Below are positions 56,274-58,838 of a DNA stretch of 64,000 nt, in pieces (within the stretch, counting starts at the first letter, position 1; every line of letters starts with the position of its first letter). The position numbers and the translations under genes were made by a program. Origin of the DNA: Sebastes aleutianus (taxonomy: Eukaryota; Chordata; Actinopteri; Perciformes; Sebastidae). Below the pieces are notes generated by a model that saw only the letters and a program-made list of their open reading frames with translations, did not search any database and was not told the DNA's origin. The stretch is taken from the NCBI GenBank assembly GCA_916700875.1, contig CAKAKS010000032.1:10641629-10705628 (forward strand), given 5' to 3'.

Positions 56274-58167
56274 TAAGGGCATGCTTTTGACATTTTGCAG
56301 ACAAAACTGTTCTTATGAGGTCCCCGTAGACTGTGAAGAGATTTCGGCTAGTTCTTACAGGGATTTTAAAGGAACAGTGTAACATTTTGGGGGATAGAAT
56401 ACAATAGTCAAAAATATGTTTTCATTAGTGTATAATCACCAGAAACTAAGAATCGTTGTGTTTTTGTTAGCTTAGAATGAATTCATATCTACATAGGGAG
56501 CGGGTCCTCCGCAATGTTTCTACAGTAGCCTAGAACGGACAAACCAAAAACTGGCTCTAGAGAGAGTCTTTCGCGTTTTTATGTTACCTGAAGGCCACCG
56601 TAGTTCTCCGACACGCTTGTGAAACTCCGGTAAAGTGAGCCACAGAGTGCAAAACCGTGGTACCGCCAGCCGCCGTCTGACTTCCATTGCTCCTAAAGTA
56701 GTGTTATTATGGTAAGGATGGCCTCTGAGCGAGGTGAATGGGGTTACCACGGATTTGCACTTGCCGGCTCACGCTTACCGCAGTCTTGGAAAGGGAGGAG
56801 TGAGCGGAGGGATTTTCAGTTGGTTGAGATCTGCAACCACACCACAAGATGCCAACAAACCCTACACACTGTACCTTTAACTTTAGGATTAAGGATCAAA
56901 TATGGATTATATTAAGGAAAAGTTAGGCTACTCAAGAGGTGTGTTTAAGTCTTGATCATGAAGGTTATTAACTGAGCGATTTGACCAGGACATATTTAAG
57001 TGGTAGCCATGAAGAAGTTGCTGAGTCATTTTAAAAGTATAGCAAAGCTGATGTGTTTATGAGTGTTTGTCTGCTGCTTTCATTGTTCTCCTCTCATCAG
57101 GTTCAATCAATAACATTTCTACGTTGGACACAAAAAGGGATCCTTTCAAAAGCTCTGCTCTCGAGGCTAAGGACAGAGGGAGTTAGAAGTAAGCAGACAG
57201 AGGATGATAAAAGGTGTGAGGATTTTTTCTTCAGCTTCTAATGGTCTGTGTCAAACGTCTGTGACCTTGCAATCCTCAGCGAAAGAGGACAAAACCACTA
57301 CAAGTCATTAATGTCATTCCTGAGCTTCCCGACCCACCACAAGGAATTTGTCCCAGGGGCACTGAAATGCTTTCAGCAATGCTACTGGATGTAGAAAAAA
57401 ATGAGAAAGAAAAAGTTCAATTCAATTAAAACTCAGGTATGGCGAGAAGCTATCCAGCCGACGCTGAGCGTTCTTCAAAGCAGAAGTACACATTGAAAGC
57501 ACCGCATCTTGACCAGTGACACGTGAACTGATGAGCGCCAAAGAATATTCTATGAGAGTTCAAGAAAAAGCCAAGAGGCAGCCTTAAGCCTGGGATGATT
57601 TGTTGTGTCCAATGACTGACAAAGTGGTGAATTTGTCTAGGGCATCCAACCCCAGATGAGTCTTGATATTTTGGAATTGCGAGCCTGAGGGGAAGGCCAA
57701 TCTACAACAGCGATCTAGACCTGGACTGTTTGGCTGCCAACGGCTGACAAACAACAGTTATAATTGGGGTTATCGCTTCTTGCAAGGGGGTTTTCCTTTT
57801 TTTTGTGTGGGACTGAAATCATGGCAGCATAATTCAATTACTTATTTGCATTTCAAATGAAGTGCTCATTTGCATTTCCCATTTACATCCTCTTCTAAGA
57901 CTAATTATTTTCTCTTCATTATGAAAGGCTTAGGCACGGCTGTGGTGACCATTTTTTTGTCCTGAAGTGTATCTTAGAGGTTACAGAAGCATAAGGAGGG
58001 AAGACACATGCACACACAGTATATAAACTACCCGTCAGGTGCAACAGAGAGACAAAGCTTAGCATTCAAGGCAGTGCTAAGTATTTCATATGGTGGAACA
58101 AATACATACCTATACTGTGAAACTGCCATCGGTTGTAGATTTTCTCGGGCAGATGTTGTAGAATTTT
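8765..58167 (-). CDS. ralgapa2: ralgapa2, Ral GTPase-activating protein alpha-2 subunit, partial (36 exons, both ends outside window)
   Basis: Catalytic subunit of the cytosolic RalGAP complex, which pairs with RalGAP-beta and stimulates GTP hydrolysis on RalA/RalB (known for the family). Thirty-six minus-strand exons join in one open frame of 5,630 nt with all phases matching. The C-terminal ~200 visible residues form the Rap/Ral-GAP domain related to tuberin and Rap1GAP; the asparagine thumb sits in the block [16 protein letters not shown] (codon AAT at 10212-10210). Paralogue choice: blocks such as ELIPLTARMVMTHLVNHLG, LHSLVSENHDN and LLPSLVRATCINASRAVK resemble alpha-2, not the alpha-1 versions as I recall them. 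Missing are the first ~70-90 residues and the final ~45, including the usual FEDFAAQVFSP tail. No frameshift or stop was seen, so the gene looks functional. Introns range from 101 to 5,162 bp. Confidence 0.9.
8893..10068 (-). other. Intron between exons 35 and 36
   Basis: 1,176 bp with consensus splice ends. I see no recognisable repeat family, RNA gene or second coding exon. Confidence 0.8.
10069..10227 (-). CDS. ralgapa2: ralgapa2 visible exon 35 (asparagine thumb, residues 1782-1834)
   Basis: Acceptor ttgttggcag, donor GTAAAC; 159 nt, phase 0 at both ends. It encodes [20 protein letters not shown] and FGDVLIIIYPMKNHMYFIQI. The Asn of HLGND (AAT, 10212-10210) aligns with the catalytic asparagine thumb of tuberin and Rap1GAP, which completes the Ral active site. 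The residue is intact, so GAP activity is expected. Confidence 0.96.
10228..13507 (-). other. Intron between exons 34 and 35
   Basis: 3,280 bp. It contains a fragment resembling a known teleost palindromic repeat (ttccatggcgtggttcggct, about 10846-10990) and a TIR repeat copy at 12936-13428. The stretch 11450-12800 is relatively GC-rich but has no coding signal. Confidence 0.75.
12936..13428 (+). mobile_element. TIR repeat family R1, copy 1
   Basis: It starts near agaatgctacaggaatgag and ends at agcactctat. The interior motif aacccggaaatgagttagca also occurs at 39207-39226 and, inverted and slightly diverged, near 47260-47290. About 493 bp. Non-coding member of a family with ATAGAGTGCTACAGG-type ends. 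Confidence 0.82.
13508..13663 (-). CDS. ralgapa2: ralgapa2 visible exon 34 (GAP domain, residues 1730-1781)
   Basis: Acceptor atccctcag, donor GTAAAA; 156 nt, phase 0 at both ends. It encodes VDLATHCGFMGGLQRNGSTG, YYATSTVEAIFHVSTRMPSD and SDDSLTKK. Near-identical to vertebrate RalGAP alpha catalytic domains. Confidence 0.96.
13775..13898 (-). CDS. ralgapa2: ralgapa2 visible exon 33 (GAP domain, residues 1688-1729)
   Basis: Acceptor gttctgtag, donor GTGCAG; 124 nt, phase 2 in and 0 out. It encodes CRETHKIAVFYIGEGQEDKC and AYEDFVSGLGWE, the first core of the Rap/Ral-GAP fold. The 111-bp intron after it lacks a stop in this frame, so the ORF reads through it. Confidence 0.95.
13899..14628 (-). 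other. Intron between exons 32 and 33
   Basis: 730 bp of unremarkable sequence. Nothing beyond splice ends was recognised. Confidence 0.8.
14629..14700 (-). CDS. ralgapa2: ralgapa2 visible exon 32 (72 nt, start of GAP domain, residues 1664-1687)
   Basis: Acceptor tttttgtcaaacag, donor GTAATA; phase 2 in and 2 out. It completes Arg of WDRR, then encodes SFHLLKKNSKLLRELKNLDS and RQ. Too short for a standard open frame; found by requiring a bridge between exon 31 and the RETHKIAVFY exon. Confidence 0.94.
14701..16123 (-). other. Intron between exons 31 and 32
   Basis: 1,423 bp, more than half of it a TTAAAGG-ended MITE (15144-15918). The remainder shows no feature. Confidence 0.8.
15144..15918. 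mobile_element. TTAAAGGTATAATATG-ended MITE
   Basis: The left end, TTAAAGGTATAATATGCAAC, is matched inverted at 15899-15918 with 19 of 20 identities. Length 775 bp, GC-richer than its flanks, no transposase frame. TTAA may be a target duplication or part of the repeat; the superfamily is not resolved from the sequence. Confidence 0.85.
16124..16958 (-). CDS. ralgapa2: ralgapa2 visible exon 31 (835 nt, residues 1386-1663)
   Basis: Largest exon. Acceptor cattcttccgccag, donor GTACAC; phase 1 in and 2 out. In order it encodes a basic start (EKRRRN), LIPLTARMVMTHLVNHLG, SPNLQLFVFNDSTLVSYLQ, RVIVRDISGKYSWDGAILY, a variable Ser-rich region, an acidic run CCEEEEVDILDMLLEDLG, SSPECLPQ, a Glu/Gln-rich helix, and YFCRLLLNDLGMNSWDR leading into the GAP domain. 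The order and motifs are those of alpha-2. Confidence 0.96.
18684..19815. mobile_element. hAT-like element (TAGGGCTGCA ends) hosting a nested MITE
   Basis: The left end tagggctgcatgattt and right end aattgtgcagccata form an imperfect inverted repeat, like the teleost hAT group with AGGGCTG ends. AT-rich arms with tgattattttgag and gcgatatgat motifs surround an insertion at 18859-19630. The target duplication is obscured by adjacent poly-A. Confidence 0.72.
18859..19630. mobile_element. Nested foldback MITE with ~100-bp internal hairpin arms
   Basis: The ends TTAAACCTGCAGTGGG and CCCACTGCTGCTTTAA are inverted repeats. In the middle, 19109-19228 and 19288-19394 are inverted copies of each other (shared motifs: ctgatcaaatatgaat, tgtttagctgtaaaatgaga), so a transcript could fold into a long hairpin. 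A related copy lies at 49325-49956. Confidence 0.85.
19854..20031 (-). CDS. ralgapa2: ralgapa2 visible exon 30 (residues 1327-1385)
   Basis: Acceptor tgttcctcag, donor GTAAGG; 178 nt, phase 0 in and 1 out. It encodes VLHCCVSGSTLHTQQSHYLL and SLSDLSTDYD, then a Pro/Thr-rich stretch ending DFGNLLTVAE. It lies 38 bp upstream (gene sense) of a nested transposon complex in the next intron. Confidence 0.94.
20032..22438 (-). other. Intron between exons 29 and 30
   Basis: 2,407 bp. It holds a CT tract (about 21135-21156) joined to an interrupted CA tract (about 21160-21229). No transposon with clear ends was seen. Confidence 0.8.
21135..21229. repeat. Compound CT/CA microsatellite
   Basis: A CT run is followed by an interrupted CA run. 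Open frames over it on both strands are artefacts of the dinucleotide repeat. Confidence 0.95.
22439..22576 (-). CDS. ralgapa2: ralgapa2 visible exon 29 (residues 1281-1326)
   Basis: Acceptor cacttccttag, donor GTGGGT; 138 nt, phase 0 at both ends. It encodes LMVSLLLCLLDWCMAIPLSL and ends HKAPLLDYIYR. The LLLCLLDWCMA stretch is hydrophobic but is a conserved helix of a soluble protein in this family, not a membrane span. Confidence 0.94.
22836..22904 (-). CDS. ralgapa2: ralgapa2 visible exon 28 (69 nt, residues 1258-1280)
   Basis: Acceptor ccccaacacag, donor GTACAT; 69 nt, phase 0 at both ends. It encodes IFVATIAFLLPSAEHSTVEA followed by DKK. The ATIAFLLPSAE block is alpha-2-like. Confidence 0.93.
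23185..23295 (-). CDS. ralgapa2: ralgapa2 visible exon 27 (residues 1221-1257)
   Basis: Acceptor gtttgtccag, donor GTAACA; 111 nt, phase 0 at both ends. It encodes FGNKAVAQVACDVFQLLISH and then EPTLPKKIIE. VAQVACDV favours alpha-2, since the alpha-1 equivalent differs. A GT microsatellite begins immediately after the donor. Confidence 0.94.
23296..25596 (-). other. Intron between exons 26 and 27
   Basis: 2,301 bp. It contains a truncated copy of the TTAAAGG(T/A)(G/A)CAGTGT repeat (about 23778-24071) and, inverted relative to the copy at 41942, sequence shared with the TTAAAGGTAGGG repeat (about 24288-24440). The rest is unremarkable. Confidence 0.75.
23778..24071 (+). mobile_element. Truncated MITE related to 56366-56880
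   Basis: It begins ttaaaaggtgcagtgtgtag, the end sequence of the repeat seen inverted at 56880. It also shares tttggtttgtccgttct and gacccgctccctatgtagat with that copy. The other terminal repeat is missing, so this copy is incomplete or interrupted. Confidence 0.78.
25597..25705 (-). CDS. ralgapa2: ralgapa2 visible exon 26 (residues 1184-1220)
   Basis: Acceptor ccgtcattcag, donor GTCAGT; 109 nt, phase 2 in and 0 out. It encodes CIAVCSLGLWVCEELMQKNI and then HHQVKEAINVLGVTLK. Strongly family-like. Confidence 0.94.
25890..26230 (+). repeat. Dispersed repeat R2, copy 1
   Basis: It shares motifs with 38825-39178: ttcccagtatgaaca, cagagttatttcccttcctc, gaaattttatactcggaagt and ctctttatacatcc. 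Non-coding; class not recognised. Confidence 0.78.
26287..26580 (+). repeat. Common teleost interspersed repeat (ACCCGCTTATCC...GGACTGTGGGAGGAAGCC)
   Basis: It begins with a short ccatccatccattatctg stretch, then acccgcttatcctattcagg, gaaggcggggtacatcctgg, atctaacctaacct-like sequence and tttggactgtgggaggaagc. I recognise this order from many fish genomes but cannot assign a family with certainty. Confidence 0.75.
26852..26910 (-). CDS. ralgapa2: ralgapa2 visible exon 25 (59 nt, residues 1165-1183)
   Basis: Acceptor tttgctgttcag, donor GTATGA; 59 nt, phase 0 in and 2 out. It encodes GYLINILLDTARKEHCEGA plus two bases of the Arg codon that joins CIAVCSLG of exon 26. Confidence 0.92.
27184..27312 (-). 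CDS. ralgapa2: ralgapa2 visible exon 24 (residues 1122-1164)
   Basis: Acceptor catctcttccag, donor GTAAAT; 129 nt, phase 0 at both ends. It encodes APRMEAQHILGSLVCFPNLY and ends VGNEDIK. The block HILGSLVCFPN is conserved in the family. Confidence 0.93.
27313..28959 (-). other. Intron between exons 23 and 24
   Basis: 1,647 bp, AT-rich. No transposon ends or RNA genes were seen. Confidence 0.8.
28960..29088 (-). CDS. ralgapa2: ralgapa2 visible exon 23 (residues 1079-1121)
   Basis: Acceptor gcttgtcatcag, donor GTACAC; 129 nt, phase 0 at both ends. It encodes DVLNTIIRSCSPRFFFLGLP and then GFTMLIGDFITAAARVLSSD. It lies downstream of the largest intron in the window (5.2 kb), which holds a Harbinger-like element. 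Confidence 0.94.
29281..30790. mobile_element. Harbinger-like element with TTA target duplication and nested repeat
   Basis: The left end GGGTGCTTTCACACCT and right end AGGTGTGAAAGCACCC form a perfect 16-bp inverted repeat. TTA flanks both sides (29278-29280, 30791-30793), as for PIF/Harbinger elements. Subterminal inverted motifs with ttggttc and gaaccaa follow. The segment about 29388-29950 looks like a second repeat inserted inside. No transposase frame, so non-autonomous. Confidence 0.85.
33433..33714. repeat. (GGCA)n and CA microsatellites
   Basis: A GGCA/CAGG tetranucleotide tract of about 12 units (33433-33481) and an interrupted CA tract (33669-33714) lie within 280 bp. Confidence 0.95.
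34251..34406 (-). CDS. ralgapa2: ralgapa2 visible exon 22 (residues 1027-1078)
   Basis: Acceptor cctctacag, donor GTACAG; 156 nt, phase 0 at both ends. It encodes ATMLPAEYKAGKLQAYKLIC, MMTRHQDVLPNSDFLVHLYH and the end KGITSDDQ. Conserved helical repeat-like region. Confidence 0.94.
34407..35622 (-). other. Intron between exons 21 and 22
   Basis: 1,216 bp. The segment about 34889-35143 resembles an AGGGCTGGGAC-ended hAT-like repeat, ending cccagccctagg, with bent AT-rich tatcgatt and gcgatttttt motifs. The rest is unremarkable. Confidence 0.65.
35623..35721 (-). CDS. ralgapa2: ralgapa2 visible exon 21 (residues 994-1026)
   Basis: Acceptor tgcttacag, donor GTATCA; 99 nt, phase 0 at both ends. 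It encodes IRDNLGISVDNQSSPPQPAF and then IPPLRMLASWLFR, a conserved RalGAP alpha block. Confidence 0.93.
36012..36205 (-). CDS. ralgapa2: ralgapa2 visible exon 20 (residues 929-993)
   Basis: Acceptor gaccatgcag, donor GTAAGG; 194 nt, phase 1 in and 0 out. It encodes SSECLADDVSIIAGGTLTGW, WRRILGILGDVNSIRCPKIH and YELWHKLAK. This marks the return to strongly conserved sequence after the linker. Confidence 0.94.
36206..37839 (-). other. Intron between exons 19 and 20
   Basis: 1,634 bp, more than half occupied by a hAT-like element (36778-37668). The remaining sequence shows no feature apart from a CTCF-like motif near 36571. Confidence 0.8.
36778..37668. mobile_element. hAT-like element with perfect 8-bp target duplication
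   Basis: The ends are CAGTGCTTGACGTGG and, inverted, CCACTTCAAGCACTG (14 of 15 matching). ATTGCATG flanks both sides (36770-36777 and 37669-37676). The 891-bp interior is AT-rich, contains a short ATA tract, and has no transposase frame. Confidence 0.92.
37840..38013 (-). CDS. ralgapa2: ralgapa2 visible exon 19 (Pro/His-rich linker, 174 nt, residues 871-928)
   Basis: Acceptor cgtttttag, donor GTACTG; 174 nt, phase 1 at both ends. It encodes a Pro/His/Tyr-rich segment (ECAHPPHSAPPSYHNHFHYP) and ends DDTMHQSVLHMPHHL. Of the three frames only this one fits both neighbours. Local GC content is higher than in the surrounding introns. Confidence 0.82.
38698..39178 (+). repeat. Dispersed repeat R2, copy 2
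   Basis: It shares ttcccagtatgaaca, cagagttattttccttcctc-like sequence and taattttatactcggaagtc with the copy at 25890-26230, and extends about 125 bp further at its left end. A minus-strand 100-codon frame is inside the repeat and is not a gene. Confidence 0.78.
39186..39778 (+). mobile_element. TIR repeat family R1, copy 2
   Basis: It starts atagagtggtgcaagaatga and ends tgcagcactctat, as in the other copies. About 593 bp. A 73-codon frame at 39596-39817 has a counterpart in copy 3 only because both are the same repeat. Confidence 0.85.
39893..40066 (-). CDS. ralgapa2: ralgapa2 visible exon 18 (linker, 174 nt, residues 813-870)
   Basis: Acceptor gccctgcctag, donor GTATTT; 174 nt, phase 1 at both ends. 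It encodes ESISSETSNGYLNEAEVTWQ then AFDEEADTQ and a Ser/Gln-rich end (SLLLSHNEALA). Acidic and probably disordered. It has the same length and phase as exon 19. Confidence 0.83.
40333..40423 (-). CDS. ralgapa2: ralgapa2 visible exon 17 (linker, weak donor, residues 783-812)
   Basis: Acceptor tatattcctag, donor GTTAGA, the weakest donor in the gene. 91 nt, phase 0 in and 1 out. It encodes ILIRRSSSPPETECNAEGHT followed by a short basic end. IRRSSSPP is a basophilic or proline-directed phosphosite type. Phase agrees with both neighbours. Confidence 0.75.
40526..40611 (-). CDS. ralgapa2: ralgapa2 visible exon 16 (linker, residues 754-782)
   Basis: Acceptor tgctcttcag, donor GTGAGA; 86 nt, phase 1 in and 0 out. 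It encodes a polar stretch beginning AQKREHSPTSCGSDGRTSEG. Low complexity, supported by splice sites and phase. Together with exon 17 it forms a pair of 177 nt that is phase-neutral. Confidence 0.75.
41387..41429. repeat. Perfect inverted repeat, 20-bp arms and 3-nt loop
   Basis: The arm ttctcatataaactctggac is followed by AAT and then its exact reverse complement. It lies near the centre of a wider, degraded inverted region, so it may be the core of an old foldback element. Confidence 0.93.
41942..42236. mobile_element. Short TTAAAGGTAGGG-ended MITE
   Basis: The ends ttaaaggt and acctttaa are inverted. Motifs ggtagggttggtaatcttga and ctagcgagaaagtcgccaag follow; the latter is matched in inverted form near 24320. 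295 bp, non-coding. Confidence 0.75.
42366..42488 (-). CDS. ralgapa2: ralgapa2 visible exon 15 (acidic linker, residues 713-753)
   Basis: Acceptor cccgtctgtcag, donor GTATAT; 123 nt, phase 1 at both ends. It encodes VEECQLSECGGEEELGGGDS and then PLPRSSSTSDITQQLSDTLP: acidic and Ser-rich, with no fold expected. The phase match to both neighbours is the main support. Confidence 0.82.
42489..42875 (-). other. Intron between exons 14 and 15
   Basis: 387 bp of unique-looking sequence. Nothing recognised. Confidence 0.8.
42876..43022 (-). CDS. ralgapa2: ralgapa2 visible exon 14 (linker, residues 664-712)
   Basis: The acceptor is the AAG ending at 43023, chosen because it alone keeps phase 1 from exon 13; it follows a pyrimidine-rich run of TTC repeats. 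147 nt, phase 1 at both ends, donor GTAAAG. It encodes AKRSQSISNCVHLYEALPAA and a Ser/Gly-rich end. Symmetric, so skipping it would keep frame. Confidence 0.82.
43023..45856 (-). other. Intron between exons 13 and 14
   Basis: 2,834 bp. AT-rich repeat-like stretches include about 43380-43510 and a hAT-like fragment at about 44150-44480 that ends gcccagccctaac. A purine run sits at 43031-43100, forming the pyrimidine tract for exon 14 on the minus strand. No gene. Confidence 0.7.
45857..46036 (-). CDS. ralgapa2: ralgapa2 visible exon 13 (linker with Akt-type motif, residues 604-663)
   Basis: Acceptor ctgcatgtcag, donor GTAAGT; 180 nt, phase 1 at both ends. It encodes AVARSFSLSWR and, further on, MRIRSATTSG. 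The string R-I-R-S-A-T fits the Akt consensus RxRxxT at residue 644. Adding the ~70-90 missing N-terminal residues puts it near Thr715, a reported Akt site of mammalian alpha-2; RSFS is near Ser696. The site assignment is inference. Confidence 0.88.
46364..47316 (-). mobile_element. TIR repeat family R1, copy 3, split by an insertion
   Basis: The terminal inverted repeats ATAGAGTGCTACAGGGATGA and its partner at the right end match 19 of 20. Compared with copy 2, an extra segment of about 355 bp (roughly 46541-46896) interrupts it. The extra segment ends with an A-rich aataaactaaaccaatctaa tail, suggesting a retrotransposon 3' end. Confidence 0.83.
47611..47639. repeat. (TA)n microsatellite
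   Basis: Uninterrupted TA run of about 14 units. Confidence 0.95.
47874..48111 (-). CDS. ralgapa2: ralgapa2 visible exon 12 (residues 525-603)
   Basis: Acceptor cacattcag, donor GTGAGG; 238 nt, phase 0 in and 1 out. It encodes TIIVAWVRANLCVFISRELW, a WEELVTEWASIMDSLTAVLA helix pair, and a Lys/Glu-rich end where the disordered linker begins. Confidence 0.93.
48374..48485 (-). CDS. ralgapa2: ralgapa2 visible exon 11 (residues 487-524)
   Basis: Acceptor tgtttctgcag, donor GTAATT; 112 nt, phase 2 in and 0 out. It completes Trp, then encodes EQMLQVLLRITEAVMKRPQE and ends SLASILFR. Conserved amphipathic helices of the N-terminal half. Confidence 0.92.
48625..48773 (-). CDS. ralgapa2: ralgapa2 visible exon 10 (residues 438-486)
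   Basis: Acceptor tgcaccctaaag, donor GTCAGT; 149 nt, phase 0 in and 2 out. It encodes VFLTNSSNVFLLEP and a segment ending YRHMIMEHTMNTQT, plus two bases of a Trp codon completed by the next exon. Helical and conserved. Confidence 0.92.
48920..49054 (-). CDS. ralgapa2: ralgapa2 visible exon 9 (residues 393-437)
   Basis: Acceptor cttctcgcag, donor GTCTGT; 135 nt, phase 0 at both ends. It encodes the basic Ser-rich segment SHGHRRTSSWGRTYSFSSA and then INRGFLTEG. By position the RTYSFS serines may correspond to the Akt-regulated Ser486 region of mammalian alpha-2 (inference from spacing). Confidence 0.88.
49055..51309 (-). other. Intron between exons 8 and 9
   Basis: 2,255 bp. It holds a foldback MITE (49325-49956), a short ACTTGAGACTTG-rich fragment (about 50598-50690) and a CAGTGGTGGGTAGAGTACT-ended fragment (about 50700-50873, inverted). 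Nothing else was recognised. Confidence 0.75.
49325..49956. mobile_element. TTAAAGCTGCAG-ended foldback MITE
   Basis: The ends TTAAAGCTGCAG and CTGCAGCTTTAA are a perfect 12-bp inverted repeat. The interior shares ctgatcaaatatgaatcaa, tgtttagctgtaaaatgaga and tctgattgg motifs with the nested element at 18859-19630. 632 bp, non-coding. Confidence 0.87.
51310..51492 (-). CDS. ralgapa2: ralgapa2 visible exon 8 (residues 332-392)
   Basis: Acceptor ctcctaag, donor GTAAAA; 183 nt, phase 0 at both ends. It encodes AFLLPSCEASATRKVIKVYR then KWILQDKPGFM, followed by an acidic/Thr-rich tail. The first 30 residues match a very conserved RalGAP alpha block, and the tail is a variable linker. Confidence 0.93.
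51747..51992 (-). CDS. ralgapa2: ralgapa2 visible exon 7 (residues 250-331)
   Basis: Acceptor gtggtggccag, donor GTACAG; 246 nt, phase 0 at both ends. The first half is a polar Ser/Lys/Glu-rich linker (SSSQEKEKDKTSDGDTNG). The second half is the conserved block YDMVHAILLSTRDNVNFVNE. A second AG 10 nt inside the exon would shift the frame and was not used. Confidence 0.9.
51993..52829 (-). other. Intron between exons 6 and 7
   Basis: 837 bp, AT-rich. No repeat with clear ends and no coding signal. Confidence 0.8.
52830..53038 (-). CDS. ralgapa2: ralgapa2 visible exon 6 (residues 180-249)
   Basis: The acceptor is the ttag just upstream of 53038, giving 209 nt, phase 1 in and 0 out. A stronger-looking acceptor, ccaccacag, lies 16 nt inside the exon (exon would start at 53022), but using it breaks the frame with exon 5. 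The encoded segment DLPHHRPKPLYVPVTRNNES leads into APRVAFITWLVTFFLEKKYV, typical of the family. Donor GTGAGC. Confidence 0.9.
53039..53993 (-). other. Intron between exons 5 and 6
   Basis: 955 bp. A short imperfect duplication lies at about 53220-53350 (two copies of cctctggaac followed by tatttat and atattaatat). Otherwise unremarkable. Confidence 0.75.
53994..54132 (-). CDS. ralgapa2: ralgapa2 visible exon 5 (residues 134-179)
   Basis: Acceptor ccgtctgccag, donor GTAAGA; 139 nt, phase 0 in and 1 out. It encodes ASSLEWRNKENQDTGFRFLF and then an aromatic-rich segment ending LTNLYKPLL. This is one of the best conserved stretches of the RalGAP alpha N-terminal helical region. Confidence 0.93.
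54133..54753 (-). other. Intron between exons 4 and 5
   Basis: 621 bp. Nothing recognised. Confidence 0.8.
54754..54869 (-). CDS. ralgapa2: ralgapa2 visible exon 4 (residues 95-133)
   Basis: Acceptor ttgatctgagcag, donor GTAATA; 116 nt, phase 1 in and 0 out. It encodes a segment beginning AKVVPEEITPLVPAVVGEK and ending ILETLLKYMVIQ. The sequence is helical and continuous in frame with the flanking exons. Confidence 0.9.
54980..55516. mobile_element. MITE with ~45-bp terminal inverted repeats filling an intron
   Basis: The left end aaagggatagttcgggtgtt continues ttgaagtggggttgtatgag and is matched inverted at the right end (cctcataccacctcgcttca onward to accccttt). A second internal inverted pair shares gtttaagtgtacgctatatt. 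It accounts for about 540 of the 741 bp between exons 3 and 4. The rest of that intron is featureless. Confidence 0.87.
55611..55791 (-). CDS. ralgapa2: ralgapa2 visible exon 3 (residues 35-94)
   Basis: Acceptor tcccgtgtag, donor GTGAAT; 181 nt, phase 0 in and 1 out. It encodes IRCEGIRLFLLWLQALRDN followed by a Cys/Pro-containing segment ending in FSNPPD. IRCEGIRLFLLWLQAL is a hallmark of RalGAP alpha N-terminal regions. Only a 101-bp intron separates it from the microexon. Confidence 0.93.
55893..55936 (-). CDS. ralgapa2: ralgapa2 visible exon 2 (44-nt microexon, residues 20-34)
   Basis: Acceptor tttcttccag, donor GTAGGT. The 44-nt exon completes a Gly codon from exon 1, then encodes SILKKLLHTGNSFK, a strongly conserved RalGAP alpha motif. 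It enters at phase 1 and leaves at phase 0. It is too short to be found as an open frame and was placed by splice phase and similarity. Confidence 0.9.
56231..56272. repeat. (GT)n microsatellite
   Basis: About 20 uninterrupted GT units. Confidence 0.95.
56366..56880 (-). mobile_element. TTAAAGGNACAGTGT-ended MITE, full length
   Basis: The ends ttaaaggaacagtgt and acactgtacctttaa match 14 of 15 inverted. 515 bp. The same family as the truncated copy at 23778. Two open frames inside are artefacts. Confidence 0.87.
58110..58167 (-). CDS. ralgapa2: ralgapa2 visible exon 1 (residues 1-19)
   Basis: Acceptor ttttttcaccag and donor GTATGT bound a 58-nt exon that enters at phase 0 and leaves at phase 1. 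It encodes KILQHLPEKIYNRWQFHSI, the end of the N-terminal conserved block of RalGAP alpha subunits. No exon carrying the preceding residues was recognised between here and 64000, so the start codon is probably outside the window. Confidence 0.88.
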
Positions 58168-58838
58168 CTGGTGAAAAAATAGAAAAGGTTATGATTAGGT
58201 TTGGTAAGTGATTAGTTATTAGAGTTTATTACATGGCTTTGTCGAATACTTGATTCTGATTGGTCAATTACGGCATTCTATGGTCTGTTATTTCTTTATA
58301 GCAGACTGATGCTATGTATAACAGACCGTTGCTATGGATACAGTTCTGATCTCTGACCCTTTTTGAGTCAAATTATTGATTTCTTAATTAAGTAGCCGTG
58401 TAATAAGCCTCGCGTCAGGGTCCTGCATCGCCCCGTCAGGGTTTATTTTACAACAATGACCGGCTCGCTGTACATTATCCCTTACTTGACACATTTCAGC
58501 AATAATGATAGCACGATGGCAAAATTAGGTTCTTTTTCATTCGCCATAAGTAAGTACTGAACAACTCTCGGCTTTATTCTGGAGAATACATTTTCTTTTG
58601 GAGCTGAAACGATTAGTGGCCAAAGAAATCATGACAATAGAAAGCACATCAAATACAATACTGCATTTAAATGACTATAACATACAATTAAGTATTGTAT
58701 TTAAACTTTCTTTGAAAGAGTAAATTTAAAACTGGGGGTAAAGAATGTGATTAAAAAAATGTGAAAAATGTATTTACAGTAGTGTTTAAAATGTAAAACA
58801 GATACAGTAAATGTGGCTTGTGTAGCTTTCTTTCATTT

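Larger units (their letters stand above)
55937..58109 (-). other. Intron between exons 1 and 2
   Basis: 2,173 bp with a GT tract (56231-56272) and a TTAAAGG-ended MITE (56366-56880). The part from 56900 to 58109 has no recognised feature. Confidence 0.8.
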
